Position numbers and translations under genes: made by a program
Assembly: GCF_042683685.1 (NCBI RefSeq)
Contig: NZ_JBHUOP010000007.1
Location: 45,297 to 109,296 of the forward strand
DNA from: Timonella corticicola
Lineage (GTDB): Bacteria; Actinomycetota; Actinomycetes; Actinomycetales; Cellulomonadaceae
Direction of reading: 5' to 3'
DNA length: 64,000 bases
The notes under the pieces: generated by a model
The model's database searches: none
Seen by the model: the letters and a program-made list of their open reading frames with translations, nothing else
What the model was told of the DNA's origin: nothing
Shown here: piece after piece, positions 25,687 through 34,101 of the stretch
Layout of the letters: each line of letters starts with the position of its first letter
Position numbering within the stretch: position 1 is the stretch's first letter

Positions 25687-27315
25687 ATGCGAATCGTCGT
25701 CATTGGAAACGGAATGGTTGGCTCCCGATTCGTCGAAGACCTCTGCCAACGCACAGAACCCCACTGTGCCGCACTAAACATCACCGTGCTTGGGCAAGAA
25801 CCCTGCAACTCCTACAACCGGGTCCTGCTCACCGAGGTACTCGCCGGAGCATACGAACTGTCCATGATTGGTTCGCCACCACCCACGGATTCCAGGGTCC
25901 ACCTCCTTCGAGGAATTTCAGCCCGCTCAATCAACACCACCGAATACACCGTCCTCGACAGCGACGGCAACCTACACCACTACGACGCACTCGTACTCGC
26001 CACGGGAGCAGACGCCAGACTCCCCGAACTACCCTCACTCATCGCGCACCTTCACCAAGAACAAGACCAACCAGAATACGCCTACGCGTTAACCAGCAAG
26101 ACCGCCACCCACACCGAGCATGCACCAACAGGACACGAGCCACGCGAGGCAACCAACTCGTCGGCAATAGATACCAGCCATGCACACGACAATCTCACCG
26201 GAGCATCACGCCTACCCGTGGGAACACACGTCCTACGCACCATCGATGACGTGCGCGAACTGCGCGCGGCAACTGCCAACACGCGCCGCGCCATCGTGCT
26301 GGGAGCTGGAGTGCTGGGTATCGAGACAGCGGTGGCGCTCGCAGGACGAGGGGTGCCGGAGGTGACCCTCGTGCACCCGCGAGGGCTGATGAACGCGCAA
26401 CTGGGTTCTGCTGCCGGGCACGTGGCAGCGCACCGGCTTGAGGAACTAGGTGTCCGGGTACGCACCCACCTGAAAGTCACTGACCTGCTGATCCGCGATG
26501 GACGCACGGCGGGCCTCGCCGTGGGCAACGGAGAGGAACTCCCCGCTGAACTCGTGGTCATCACAACCGGAATCGCACCACGCGTGGAACTGGGCGCGGC
26601 GGTGGGCCTCGCGGCGGATAGAGGGCTGCTCACGGATGCAGACTCTCGCTGCCTTGACACACGAGACGTCTACGCAATCGGTGACTGTGCGCAGCCACCC
26701 CAGGGCGCAACCGGACTCGTAGCGCAAGGGTGGGACCAGGCGCGACAACTGGCACGATTCCTCGCCACAGGTGAGAGCCTGACAGGCGCCATCCCAACAA
26801 ACCAGGGCAGTGACGTGGTGAAGGTGAAAGGACAGGGCGTGGATATCGTCGCGATGGGCGGCAAGGATGCGGGAGAAGGCGCTGGCGTGCGGGTCGTGCA
26901 AGTCAGCGACCCGGTAGCAGGGCGACACATCGAAGTTGTGGTGCGCGATGAGCGGGTCATCGCAGCCACCTGCATCGGTGCCGGAAGTATCGCCAGTGAC
27001 CTGACTGCCGCCTACACGCGCGGAACGCCAACACCACAGGACCCACTGAGCATGCTCATCAAGCAGGTAGGGCCAGTCGCCGCAAGTGGACAAGCAGACT
27101 CACCCGTGCGTATTCCAGACCGGGCCACGATCTGTCGTTGCAACGGCGTGACCAAAGGCGCGATTGTGGCAGCCTGGCGCGGTGGGGACAGAACCGTCGA
27201 GGAGGTTGCCGGTTCCACGCGGGCAACAACCGGGTGCGGTGGCTGCACCGATGCTGTGTGCGGCATCGTGGACTGGCTTAACTCGTCAAGCCAGAGAGAA
27301 GAAACCACCGTATGA
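25687..27315 (+). CDS. NAD(P)/FAD reductase with C-terminal [2Fe-2S] BFD-like domain (NasB-like)
   Basis: 542 residues: NirB-like FAD domain (VIGNGMVGSRFVEDL, ATGADARLP), a second Rossmann fold (VLGAGVLGIETAVALAGRG), and a BFD-like cluster domain at about 470-530 with CRCN, then CGGCTDAVC. No sirohaem domain follows, so it is not nitrite reductase but probably passes electrons to the nitrate reductase upstream. Residues about 119-178 are a His/Thr/Asn-rich insertion not expected in the family, between the GADARLP motif and the HVLRTIDD strand. AGGAGGAAT precedes the ATG. Confidence 0.87.
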   Translation: MRIVVIGNGMVGSRFVEDLCQRTEPHCAALNITVLGQEPCNSYNRVLLTEVLAGAYELSMIGSPPPTDSRVHLLRGISARSINTTEYTVLDSDGNLHHYDALVLATGADARLPELPSLIAHLHQEQDQPEYAYALTSKTATHTEHAPTGHEPREATNSSAIDTSHAHDNLTGASRLPVGTHVLRTIDDVRELRAATANTRRAIVLGAGVLGIETAVALAGRGVPEVTLVHPRGLMNAQLGSAAGHVAAHRLEELGVRVRTHLKVTDLLIRDGRTAGLAVGNGEELPAELVVITTGIAPRVELGAAVGLAADRGLLTDADSRCLDTRDVYAIGDCAQPPQGATGLVAQGWDQARQLARFLATGESLTGAIPTNQGSDVVKVKGQGVDIVAMGGKDAGEGAGVRVVQVSDPVAGRHIEVVVRDERVIAATCIGAGSIASDLTAAYTRGTPTPQDPLSMLIKQVGPVAASGQADSPVRIPDRATICRCNGVTKGAIVAAWRGGDRTVEEVAGSTRATTGCGGCTDAVCGIVDWLNSSSQREETTV

Positions 27316-27381
27316 ACGCGTGCTTCACGTGTGAAACACCCGCGTTAGTCTGGCAGTAGTCAGCGATGTGGGGAGTGGGAT

Positions 27382-28548
27382 ATGAGCGAAAAGCTAGACG
27401 TCATTGTTGTTGGAGCGGGTGCGACTGGTCTTGCGACGGCCTGGAAACTCGCGCAAGCGGGCCGTAGCGTGACGGTTCTCGAGCAGTTCGGCCGAGCGCA
27501 CAAGAAGGGGTCGAGCCACGGCGGTTCACGCATCTACCGGGCCACCTATGTGCAGCGCGAATATCTCGACCTCATGCACCACGCCCTGGATATGTGGCGT
27601 GAACTTGAATCGGACTCTGGACTGAGGTTGTTGTCGGAGGTCGGATTGGTCTCGCACGGGTTCCCACCCCACGACTTTGAACAGCCCATGCGTGCGGCGG
27701 GTATCCCACTTGAGGTGTTGACCCCGGAGGAAGCCCAGGAACGCTGGCCGGGAATGCGGTTCGAAGGCAAGGTGCTCCACGAACACAAGACCGCCGGGCG
27801 TGTGAACGCCGATCTCACCCTTGTCGCGTTGGAGCAGGAGTTGGTCCGCCACGGTGGTTCGGTCGTATACGGGGCGCAGGTCACGGACGTGCAGGCTGAG
27901 GTTTATGGGGTCATCGTGGAGTCGAGCGCCGGAACCTACCGGGCTGACAAGATCGTGCTCGCGGCCGGTGGTTGGACCAACAAACTCGCACCCCAGTTGC
28001 TCGGCCTAGACCAGCCGCTGGATATGAAGGTCGTAGAGGTCGCGCCCGCGCACTTCGACATCGTGTCGGAACGCGCTGGCTCACTGACCGAGTCGACTTG
28101 GCCGTCGTTCACACACGATCACGCGTCGGTTGACCCCACGACAGGAGAGTCGAGCCGCTGGCCCGGCATTGTGTACGGACTCGCAACAGATGGCGAGGGC
28201 ATTAAGGTCGGTTTCAACGCGTACGGTGTCACACTCGACCCAGATCAGCGTACGTTTACCCCGCGCGACGGTGACGTTCAACTGCACGCCGACTACGTCC
28301 GTGAATGGCTGCCTGGCCTCGACGCCGAGACAGCGGCACCGTTGAGTTGCACCTACACCCGCACACCCCATGACGATTTTTTGATCGATCGCTCTGGCCG
28401 CGTTGTGGTGGCATCGCCCTGCTCGGGCCACGGGTTTAAGTTCATGCCCGCGCTTGGGGAGATGATCGCGAATGTGACGCTTGGCGACGAGTCGGAAATT
28501 TCCAGCCTCCGTCCTGATCTGTTCAGCCTGGCCCGGGTTCTCGCGTGA
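27382..28548 (+). CDS. Sarcosine oxidase / N-methyltryptophan oxidase-like FAD enzyme
   Basis: 388 residues, the length of monomeric sarcosine oxidase. FAD motif VIVVGAGATGLATAWKLA at the N-terminus, GSSHGGSRIYR near residue 45 (substrate/flavin loop), and the C-terminal SCTYTRTPHDDFLID with the Cys that carries covalent FAD in this family, then SGHGFKFMPALGE. Oxidises N-methylated amino acids to the amine plus formaldehyde and hydrogen peroxide; substrate unknown. GGGGAGTGGGAT precedes the ATG. Downstream cutC is only 42 bp away but unrelated in function. Confidence 0.88.
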   Translation: MSEKLDVIVVGAGATGLATAWKLAQAGRSVTVLEQFGRAHKKGSSHGGSRIYRATYVQREYLDLMHHALDMWRELESDSGLRLLSEVGLVSHGFPPHDFEQPMRAAGIPLEVLTPEEAQERWPGMRFEGKVLHEHKTAGRVNADLTLVALEQELVRHGGSVVYGAQVTDVQAEVYGVIVESSAGTYRADKIVLAAGGWTNKLAPQLLGLDQPLDMKVVEVAPAHFDIVSERAGSLTESTWPSFTHDHASVDPTTGESSRWPGIVYGLATDGEGIKVGFNAYGVTLDPDQRTFTPRDGDVQLHADYVREWLPGLDAETAAPLSCTYTRTPHDDFLIDRSGRVVVASPCSGHGFKFMPALGEMIANVTLGDESEISSLRPDLFSLARVLA

Positions 28549-28590
28549 GATTCCCAGATCTTGCGGAGGTACTACCGGTAGGGTGAGGAC

Positions 28591-29322
28591 ATGACACCAG
28601 CATTGGAAATCGCAGTTCAAGACATTGCAGGCGCTCTCATCGCACGCAACGAGGGCGCAGACCGCGTGGAGTTGTGCGCCGCCCTTGGCGTGACCGGAGG
28701 TTTGACACCGACTGCGGGCATGATCGATCTCGCCGCGCAGACCGGTATCGACGTGCACGTGCTGATCCGGCATCGTCCCGGTGGATTCGTGTACTCCGTT
28801 GAAGAAGTGGCCGTTCTTGAAAACGACATCATGTTTGCGGTGTCTGCAGGTGCAGCCGGTGTCGTGATCGGTGCACTGACGAAGGATCGCACGATCGATG
28901 TGAGCGCAACCAAACGCATGATTACCGCAGCGCGTTTGGCGGCTGGCCCACGCGAGATCGAGGTGACATTCCACCGGGCGTTCGACGTGCTCGACAACCG
29001 GGTTGAGGCTTTGAGGCAACTGCGAGATCTGGGTGTGGATCGTGTTCTGACCTCTGGTGGCGCAGCAACGGTTCCCGGTGGTCTCGCAGTTTTGGAGGAT
29101 CTGGTGAACGCGCAGTCCGGTGTTCAGATCATGGCCGGTGGGGGAGTGACCCTCGATGTCATCGACGCACTTGTTGGGATCGGCGTGGACGCAGTGCACC
29201 TGTCTGCCAAGACCGGCGTGCCCGACCCGGGCGTTGCCGGTCCCGGTAGTGGGGCACAGGCACCGCTTGAACGCACTGATGTTGAGGTTGTGCGCGCGGC
29301 GGTTGCCGCGCTGCGGAAATGA
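28591..29322 (+). CDS. cutC: CutC family protein
   Basis: 243-residue TIM-barrel protein. Family motifs ALEIAVQDIAGALIA with GADRVELCAAL, VHVLIRHRPGGFVYS, and EVTFHRAFDVLDN (the conserved R and H pair), then VLTSGGAATV. CutC was named for copper homeostasis, but its enzymatic role is not settled. The ATG lies 42 bp after the oxidase gene and they may share a transcript. Confidence 0.9.
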   Translation: MTPALEIAVQDIAGALIARNEGADRVELCAALGVTGGLTPTAGMIDLAAQTGIDVHVLIRHRPGGFVYSVEEVAVLENDIMFAVSAGAAGVVIGALTKDRTIDVSATKRMITAARLAAGPREIEVTFHRAFDVLDNRVEALRQLRDLGVDRVLTSGGAATVPGGLAVLEDLVNAQSGVQIMAGGGVTLDVIDALVGIGVDAVHLSAKTGVPDPGVAGPGSGAQAPLERTDVEVVRAAVAALRK

Positions 29323-29403
29323 CCTCAACTGGAGTCCGTCCATAGACGGTGGGCGACTCTGCGGGTGATGTCATCTGCCACGCGCATCGAGGTACAGACC
29401 AGA

Positions 29404-29429
29404 GCGCGCCCCAACATTATGAGGCGCGC
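29404..29429 (-). terminator. Hairpin after the sulfonate-type operon
   Basis: GCGCGCC and GGCGCGC pair around a 12-nt loop, 37 bp beyond the permease stop on the minus strand. No marked T run. Confidence 0.55.
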
Positions 29430-29466
29430 CCGAACTGGTACCGCAACGTCAGTAATTGCCGCGTGA

Positions 29467-30363
29467 TTACTGTGCCTGCCACCGCGAGAATCGACGTTGC
29501 AATGCCAACAACCCTGCATTGATCGCCAGGCCAAGCAGCGAGATGACAATGATTCCGGCGTACATTTTTGCGGTCTGGAAGTTGTACTGCGTATAGGTGA
29601 TCAAATACCCGAGACCGGATTTGGCCCCCATCATCTCCGCTGCGATGAGAATCAAGATGGATGCAGAACCAGCCATGCGCACACCCGTGAAGATCGTGGG
29701 CACAGCGGCGGGCAGAACCACCTTGCGGAAGATCGCGAGTTGCCGCAGGCCAAGTGATCGTGCGGCCTTGATGAGCAGGGGGTCCACCTGCTGCACTGCG
29801 GAAATCGTGGTGAGTAGGACTGGGAAGGAGCAACCGAACGTGATGAGTGCGATCTTGGAGGTCTCGCCGATGCCGAGCAGCAGGATGAACACGGGGAGTA
29901 GCGCGAGTGCCGCGGTGTTTCGGAAAATCTCCAGGATTGGATTCAGGAACTGCGAGACCTTACGACTCCAACCGATTGCCAACCCCAACGGAATGGCGAT
30001 CGCTATGGCGAGTGCGAAGCCAGCCCCAGCACGGATGAGGCTCGCCTGCAGGTGAGTGAAGATCTCGCCGCTCGCGATCAACTCGACGAGTGCACCGAGG
30101 ACTTCCGAGAACGGCGGCAAGAACACCGGGTCGGCTAGTCCTGTGCGGGGTGCGATCTCCCAGATCGCGAGCAGCAGGAGGATGGCGAGGCTGGCACGTC
30201 CAAGGCCGACGGCAGTGATCGTGAACTTCTTGGCCCACGATTCGGTGTAGGTTTCCTCTTTGAGCACTTGCAGTCGTCCGAGGGTGGGCGGGTCAGCAAA
30301 GGCTGGAGCCGGTTCGTTTGAGGTGGCTGGCGGCTTTGCGATGGTCTGGGTTGCGCTAGACAA
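29467..30363 (-). CDS. ssuC: ABC transporter permease, sulfonate/taurine (SsuC) type
   Basis: 298 residues: a 55-residue cytoplasmic N-terminus, then about six membrane helices with the BPD permease loop LIKAARSLGLRQLAIFRKVVLPAAVP near residue 210. Members of this class import alkanesulfonates, taurine, nitrate or thiamine precursors. Here the neighbours (FMN monooxygenase, cysteine-rich leader) favour a sulfur compound. Start overlaps the ATPase stop by eight bases. Last gene of the operon. Confidence 0.85.
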   Translation of the reverse strand: MSSATQTIAKPPATSNEPAPAFADPPTLGRLQVLKEETYTESWAKKFTITAVGLGRASLAILLLLAIWEIAPRTGLADPVFLPPFSEVLGALVELIASGEIFTHLQASLIRAGAGFALAIAIAIPLGLAIGWSRKVSQFLNPILEIFRNTAALALLPVFILLLGIGETSKIALITFGCSFPVLLTTISAVQQVDPLLIKAARSLGLRQLAIFRKVVLPAAVPTIFTGVRMAGSASILILIAAEMMGAKSGLGYLITYTQYNFQTAKMYAGIIVISLLGLAINAGLLALQRRFSRWQAQ

Positions 30364-31240
30364 GGGATGCCTCTCTTTCCGACGATTCGGCTGGGTCCAG
30401 TTCAGCGTCTGGCCCCGCGTGGGGTGCGTCGATCACCGCTTCTGTATCGGTCGGGTGCAAGGCCTTCCAGACGCGGTGGCGTAGTTCGCCGAATTTTGCG
30501 GAGGATCGCAGGTCGTTGCCTGTCGTGCGTTCCTCGTCGGTGAATGGAACGTCGATGACCTCTTGAAGCTGGCCGGGGCGCGGCGTCATGATCGCAACGC
30601 GCTGGCCGAGGTAGATCGCCTCTTCGATGCCGTGCGTGATGAACACGATTGTTTTGCCGGTGGCCCGCCAGATGCGCAGTAGTTCGTCCTGCAGAGATTC
30701 TCGGGTTTGTGCGTCGAGCGCTGCGAAGGGCTCGTCAAGCAGGAGAATCTCTGGGTCGAACGCGAGCGAACGCGCAATTGCCACGCGCTGGCGCATACCG
30801 CCCGACAACTCATGCGGGTAGCGGTGACCGAAGCCGTCCAGACCGACCAGTTCCAGGTATTCCTGGGCGATCTTGTGACGCTGTGCTTTGGGAACCCTCT
30901 TGGACTCGAGGCCAAACTCGATGTTGCGCAGTGCTGTGCGCCATGGCAGCAGGGAGTATTGCTGGAACACGACGCCACGGTCAGGGCCAGGACCGGTGAT
31001 GGCGTGACCGTCTATCTCGATACTGCCATCCGTGATGGACGTCAGCCCAGCCAACAGGTCGAGGAGCGTGGACTTACCGCAACCAGATGGGCCTACAACG
31101 GTCAGGAACTCGCCCTCCTGGACGTCTAGGGTGAAGTCGGCGAGCGCGGTGAAGGTTTTGCGGGCGCTTCTTCCCGCGGTGGTGTCTCGAACGATGAATT
31201 GCTTGCGTACGTGCTTGAACGCGAGCTTTGGAATGCTCAT
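30356..31240 (-). CDS. ssuB: ABC transporter ATP-binding protein, sulfonate/taurine (SsuB) type
   Basis: 294 residues with Walker A GPSGCGKSTLLDL near residue 52, Q-loop FQQYSLLPWRT, signature LSGGMRQRVAIARSLA, Walker B EILLLDEPFAALD and switch His in FITHGIEEA. Energises the SsuC-type permease with which it overlaps. A 50-residue tail after the domain is unusual but acidic and probably disordered. The region between this gene and the monooxygenase holds a perfect 13-bp hairpin. Confidence 0.9.
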   Translation of the reverse strand: MSIPKLAFKHVRKQFIVRDTTAGRSARKTFTALADFTLDVQEGEFLTVVGPSGCGKSTLLDLLAGLTSITDGSIEIDGHAITGPGPDRGVVFQQYSLLPWRTALRNIEFGLESKRVPKAQRHKIAQEYLELVGLDGFGHRYPHELSGGMRQRVAIARSLAFDPEILLLDEPFAALDAQTRESLQDELLRIWRATGKTIVFITHGIEEAIYLGQRVAIMTPRPGQLQEVIDVPFTDEERTTGNDLRSSAKFGELRHRVWKALHPTDTEAVIDAPHAGPDAELDPAESSEREASLV

Positions 31241-31260
31241 CGCTGTGCCTTTCTAGTGAG

Positions 31261-31298
31261 GGAGGCGGGTGGCGTGCAGTAGAGAGCCACCCGCCTCC
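31261..31298 (-). terminator. Perfect hairpin between monooxygenase and ATPase genes
   Basis: GGAGGCGGGTGGC pairs exactly with GCCACCCGCCTCC (13 bp). It lies inside the operon, so it probably adjusts relative expression rather than ending transcription completely. Confidence 0.6.
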
Positions 31299-31314
31299 AA
31301 AGCGGGAAGTGCGA

Positions 31315-32670
31315 TCAGACGAGTGCGCTGTTACGCGTGTGCACGTTTTCTGGGCGTTTGAGGCCAAAGTGGTCGCGCAGCGTGCTGCCCGAGTACTCGG
31401 TGCGGAACAGGCCACGCTGCTGCAGGATGGGAACGACGTGGTCGAGGAAGTCATCCAGTCCGGCAGGGTAGAGCGGAGGCATCACGTTGAATCCGTCCGC
31501 CGCGCGGTTCTCAGCCCAGACCTGGATGCGGTCTGCGATCTGCTCCGGAGTTCCCGCAACCACCTGATGTCCGCGTCCACCGGCAAGCTTGTGCAGCAGC
31601 TCGCGCAGTGTAGGTTGCTCGCGTTCCACGATTCCGGCGATGACCTGTAACCGGGAACGGTTGTTGTTGGTGACATCGCCTGCATCCGCGAAGAGTTCGA
31701 GGGGGACCCGCTCTTCAAGGTTGTCTACGGTGAACCAGGAATCGTCCTGGCCTGCGAGGTTAGAGCGGATGAGCCCAAGACCGTACTCGGGAATTGTGAG
31801 TTCGTTGAGTTCCCTTGCCTTGGCCTGTGCCTCCGCTTCCGTGGCGGCAACGAAAGGACTTAACCCTGGGAGGATCTTGACGTCGTCTTCGGAACGACCC
31901 AGGGCAACAGCCTGGGCCTTGATGTCGTTATAGAACGCCTGCGCATCTTCTATGCGCTGGTGCGCGGTGAAGATTGCCTCCGCATACTTGGCTGCGAATG
32001 CACGCCCGTCGTTGGAGGCTCCCGCCTGGATCAGTACGGGGTGACCCTGAGGTGGGCGAGGAGTGGTGAGCAAACCGTCCACGTTGATGTATTTGCCGTG
32101 GAAGTTCGGCTCATGGAGTTTCGACGCGTCTGCGTAGCGGCCGTTCTCCTTGTCAAAGACGATCGCGTCGTCCTCCCAGCTATCCCACAGCAGTTTTGTC
32201 GTGTCCACAAACTCGCTGGCTCGGGCATAGCGTTCGGAAACCTCGGGGAATACCTCAAACCCAAAGTTTCGCCCCACGAGTTCGTGACCGGTTGTGACGA
32301 TATTCCACCCTGCACGCCCACCTGAGAGATGATCCAGTGTTGAGAACAGGCGAGCCAGGTTGTATGGCTCGTAGAACGTTGTCGATGCGGTTGCGATGAG
32401 CCCGATCTTCTCGGTCACAGCGGCAATGGACGCGAGAGTCGTGATCGGTTCGAGTTGCCCACCCGCAGAGTACTCAGCGACACCGGCAGCAGGAACATCC
32501 GCGAAGAACACGGCGTCGATCTTGCTGGCCTCTGCCTTCTGAGCGATGCCCTGGTAGTGACGGGCCGAATAGTTCGCTCCTGGTTGCGATGAGGGGTGGC
32601 GCCATGAGGCTTCATGATGTCCGAAACTGTAGAGGAAGATGTTGAGTGAGATCTGACGAGGGTTGCTCAT
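31315..32670 (-). CDS. FMN-dependent monooxygenase, NtaA/SnaA/DszA (LLM) family
   Basis: 451 residues, the length of the NtaA/DszA/SoxA flavin monooxygenase branch of the luciferase-like superfamily. Typical stretches: LNIFLYSFGHHEASWRHP at the N-terminus, DAVFFADVPA, LSGGRAGWNIVTT near residue 140, and HPVLIQAGAS with the usual GRAFAAKYAEAIFT. Uses reduced FMN to cleave a C-S or C-N bond of an imported compound. Placement between the binding protein and ATPase genes of a sulfonate-type importer suggests sulfur scavenging. True substrate unknown; a separate flavin reductase is not in the window. Confidence 0.87.
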   Translation of the reverse strand: MSNPRQISLNIFLYSFGHHEASWRHPSSQPGANYSARHYQGIAQKAEASKIDAVFFADVPAAGVAEYSAGGQLEPITTLASIAAVTEKIGLIATASTTFYEPYNLARLFSTLDHLSGGRAGWNIVTTGHELVGRNFGFEVFPEVSERYARASEFVDTTKLLWDSWEDDAIVFDKENGRYADASKLHEPNFHGKYINVDGLLTTPRPPQGHPVLIQAGASNDGRAFAAKYAEAIFTAHQRIEDAQAFYNDIKAQAVALGRSEDDVKILPGLSPFVAATEAEAQAKARELNELTIPEYGLGLIRSNLAGQDDSWFTVDNLEERVPLELFADAGDVTNNNRSRLQVIAGIVEREQPTLRELLHKLAGGRGHQVVAGTPEQIADRIQVWAENRAADGFNVMPPLYPAGLDDFLDHVVPILQQRGLFRTEYSGSTLRDHFGLKRPENVHTRNSALV

Positions 32671-32710
32671 TGCGTGGGTCCTTACCTGTCAAGTGGTGTG
32701 CGAGTGAGGG

Positions 32711-33790
32711 TCAGTCGATGGGTTTGCCGTCAGCGTCCGCATCGGATTCGTACGTACCGTTTGCGTAGGGGTTGAACTCGTTGGTGTAGACGTCCTGCGC
32801 CTTCAGATCGGTGTTCTTGAGTCCGTTGCCTCGCTTGAGTTGCTCAATCCACGTGGAATACTCGGACTCGGTGATGACTCCACCGGGCGTGGAGATGCCG
32901 AGTGATCGGTAGTACTGCACTAGGTTGGTGTCCTCGCCGCGATCACGGGTGGACAGGATCTCGGTGTAGGCCTTCTTGACCTCTTCTGGGTCTTCGAGTT
33001 GCGTCCAGCGGATTGCGCGCGCAACTCCGGTCACGAATTCCTCCACGACCTCAGGGTTTTCCTTGATGTAATCGTCGCGGAACACGAGAGAGCCGTTGGA
33101 GGCTGGGCCGAATACGTCGAGGTCGTTGAAGAGCTCGCGGATTCCGCCGCGTTCTCTGGCGACTTCGAGGGCGATCGTGCTGAGGATGACGCCATCTACT
33201 TGACCTTGACGTAGAACCTGCTCCGAATTCGCGGGAGGGATTACCTTGAGCTCAACCTGTGCGATCTCTTCCTCGGTGAGACCTTCCTGCGCGAGCCATT
33301 CCGTGATCTGGAACTCGTACTGCGCCCCCAGGGTGTTGACCCCGATGGACCGCCCGATGAAGTCCTTGGCTGTCTTCACCAGGGAGTCCTCGAGCACATA
33401 CACGCCGACGTTCGTGAGCTCGTCGGAACCATAGTAGGAGATCACGGAGGTGACCTTGGAACCGGAGTCCCGAAGCTTCACGATCGCCCCATTGAAGGCG
33501 CTACCGAAGTCGGTTTCGCCAATTGCGGTGGCTTGAATGGATTCCGGCCCGCCGTTGACGTTCCCCAGCCATTCCAACTCAATGTTGGGCAGATATCCCA
33601 GGTGCGCGGCGAGTTCAGGAGGCGTGACGGAACCAGAGCTGCCCTGATACTTGATGACTGCGTTGCCGTCGGCGTTTTTCTCGGCTGCGGCAGAGGATCC
33701 TGCGCAGGCGGAAACCGAAAACGCGAGGATCGCTGCCGTGGCGGCTGCAAAGAGTTGAGTGACTGGCTTTTGGGTGCGGAAGAGGGGCAC
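32711..33790 (-). CDS. ssuA: ABC transporter substrate-binding lipoprotein, SsuA/NMT1 type
   Basis: 359 residues from a GTG start with AGGAG five bases upstream. The signal peptide (VPLFRTQKPVTQLFAAATAA..) ends in lipobox VSAC, placing it on the outer membrane face. The body has the family pattern: YLPNIELEWLGNVNGGPES, TAIGETDFGSAFNGA, GRSIGVNTLGAQYEFQ. Upstream ATGs in frame would extend through non-signal sequence and are rejected. First gene of the operon and preceded by the leader region at 33791-34101. Confidence 0.88.
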   Translation of the reverse strand: MPLFRTQKPVTQLFAAATAAILAFSVSACAGSSAAAEKNADGNAVIKYQGSSGSVTPPELAAHLGYLPNIELEWLGNVNGGPESIQATAIGETDFGSAFNGAIVKLRDSGSKVTSVISYYGSDELTNVGVYVLEDSLVKTAKDFIGRSIGVNTLGAQYEFQITEWLAQEGLTEEEIAQVELKVIPPANSEQVLRQGQVDGVILSTIALEVARERGGIRELFNDLDVFGPASNGSLVFRDDYIKENPEVVEEFVTGVARAIRWTQLEDPEEVKKAYTEILSTRDRGEDTNLVQYYRSLGISTPGGVITESEYSTWIEQLKRGNGLKNTDLKAQDVYTNEFNPYANGTYESDADADGKPID

Positions 33791-33869
33791 GAGTACTCCT
33801 AAGTTGGGTTCCAGCGTCAGGCGTGCGGGTATACAGGGGCCTAGACACTGAAAAGTTGAATCGCTCATG

Positions 33870-33907
33870 AAAAAGGCGCACACTCGCCACGATGACCGGC
33901 AAGTGCG
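33870..33907 (-). terminator. Intrinsic terminator in the leader of the sulfonate-type operon
   Basis: On the minus strand CGCACTTGCC pairs with GGCGAGTGTGCG (ten pairs including one G-U, two-base bulge), followed within two bases by TTTTT. It lies about 107 nt after the stop of the cysteine-rich leader ORF and 80 nt before ssuA, the position of an attenuator. Confidence 0.65.
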
Positions 33908-33917
33908 GGACCTTGCT

Positions 33918-33928
33918 GGGGACTCGTC
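33918..33928. repeat. Short repeated motif GGGACTCGTCG, copy 1
   Basis: Exact 11-mer found four times in the window, all outside genes (here, twice near 52185-52238, and at 61118). Here it lies in the ssu leader just upstream of the terminator. Confidence 0.5.
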
Positions 33929-34014
33929 GTAAAGGAAAGCGGTGCAGAGAGTGCAAACGCTAGGTACAGCGCGCAGGGCATTGCTGACTCAGCAGCAGGA
34001 GAAGGTGTTGCGTC

Positions 34015-34083
34015 TTAGCTACACGGACAGCACGAACAGGAGGGGTGGGTTGCCCATGTGCCTGCTACGTCCTGTGTTGTCAT
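34015..34083 (-). CDS. Cysteine-rich leader peptide
   Basis: A 22-codon frame, MTTQDVAGTWATHPSCSCCPCS, with four Cys in its last seven residues. It starts at an ATG preceded at leaderless spacing by TAAAGAT and ends 225 bases before the ssuA-type GTG. Short ORFs rich in cysteine codons act as cysteine-responsive attenuators upstream of sulfur genes in mycobacteria; the downstream genes here look like sulfur scavenging, and an intrinsic terminator (33870-33907) and a 13-bp palindrome TGCTGACTCAGCA (33982-33994) lie between. Regulation by cysteinyl-tRNA supply is inferred, not shown. Too short to judge by composition alone. Confidence 0.6.
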   Translation of the reverse strand: MTTQDVAGTWATHPSCSCCPCS

Positions 34084-34085
34084 GA

Positions 34086-34101
34086 CCACTATCTTTAGTG
34101 G
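34086..34101. promoter_or_regulatory. Inverted repeat at the leader promoter
   Basis: CCACTA and TAGTGG are exact complements separated by TCTT. The repeat covers the TAAAGAT -10-like element of the leader transcript, so it may be a repressor site on top of attenuation. Confidence 0.5.

Noticed and set aside
28081..29343. 420-residue minus-strand frame across the oxidase and cutC
   Set aside because: Antisense to two clear genes, rich in His and Cys as expected for a shadow frame.
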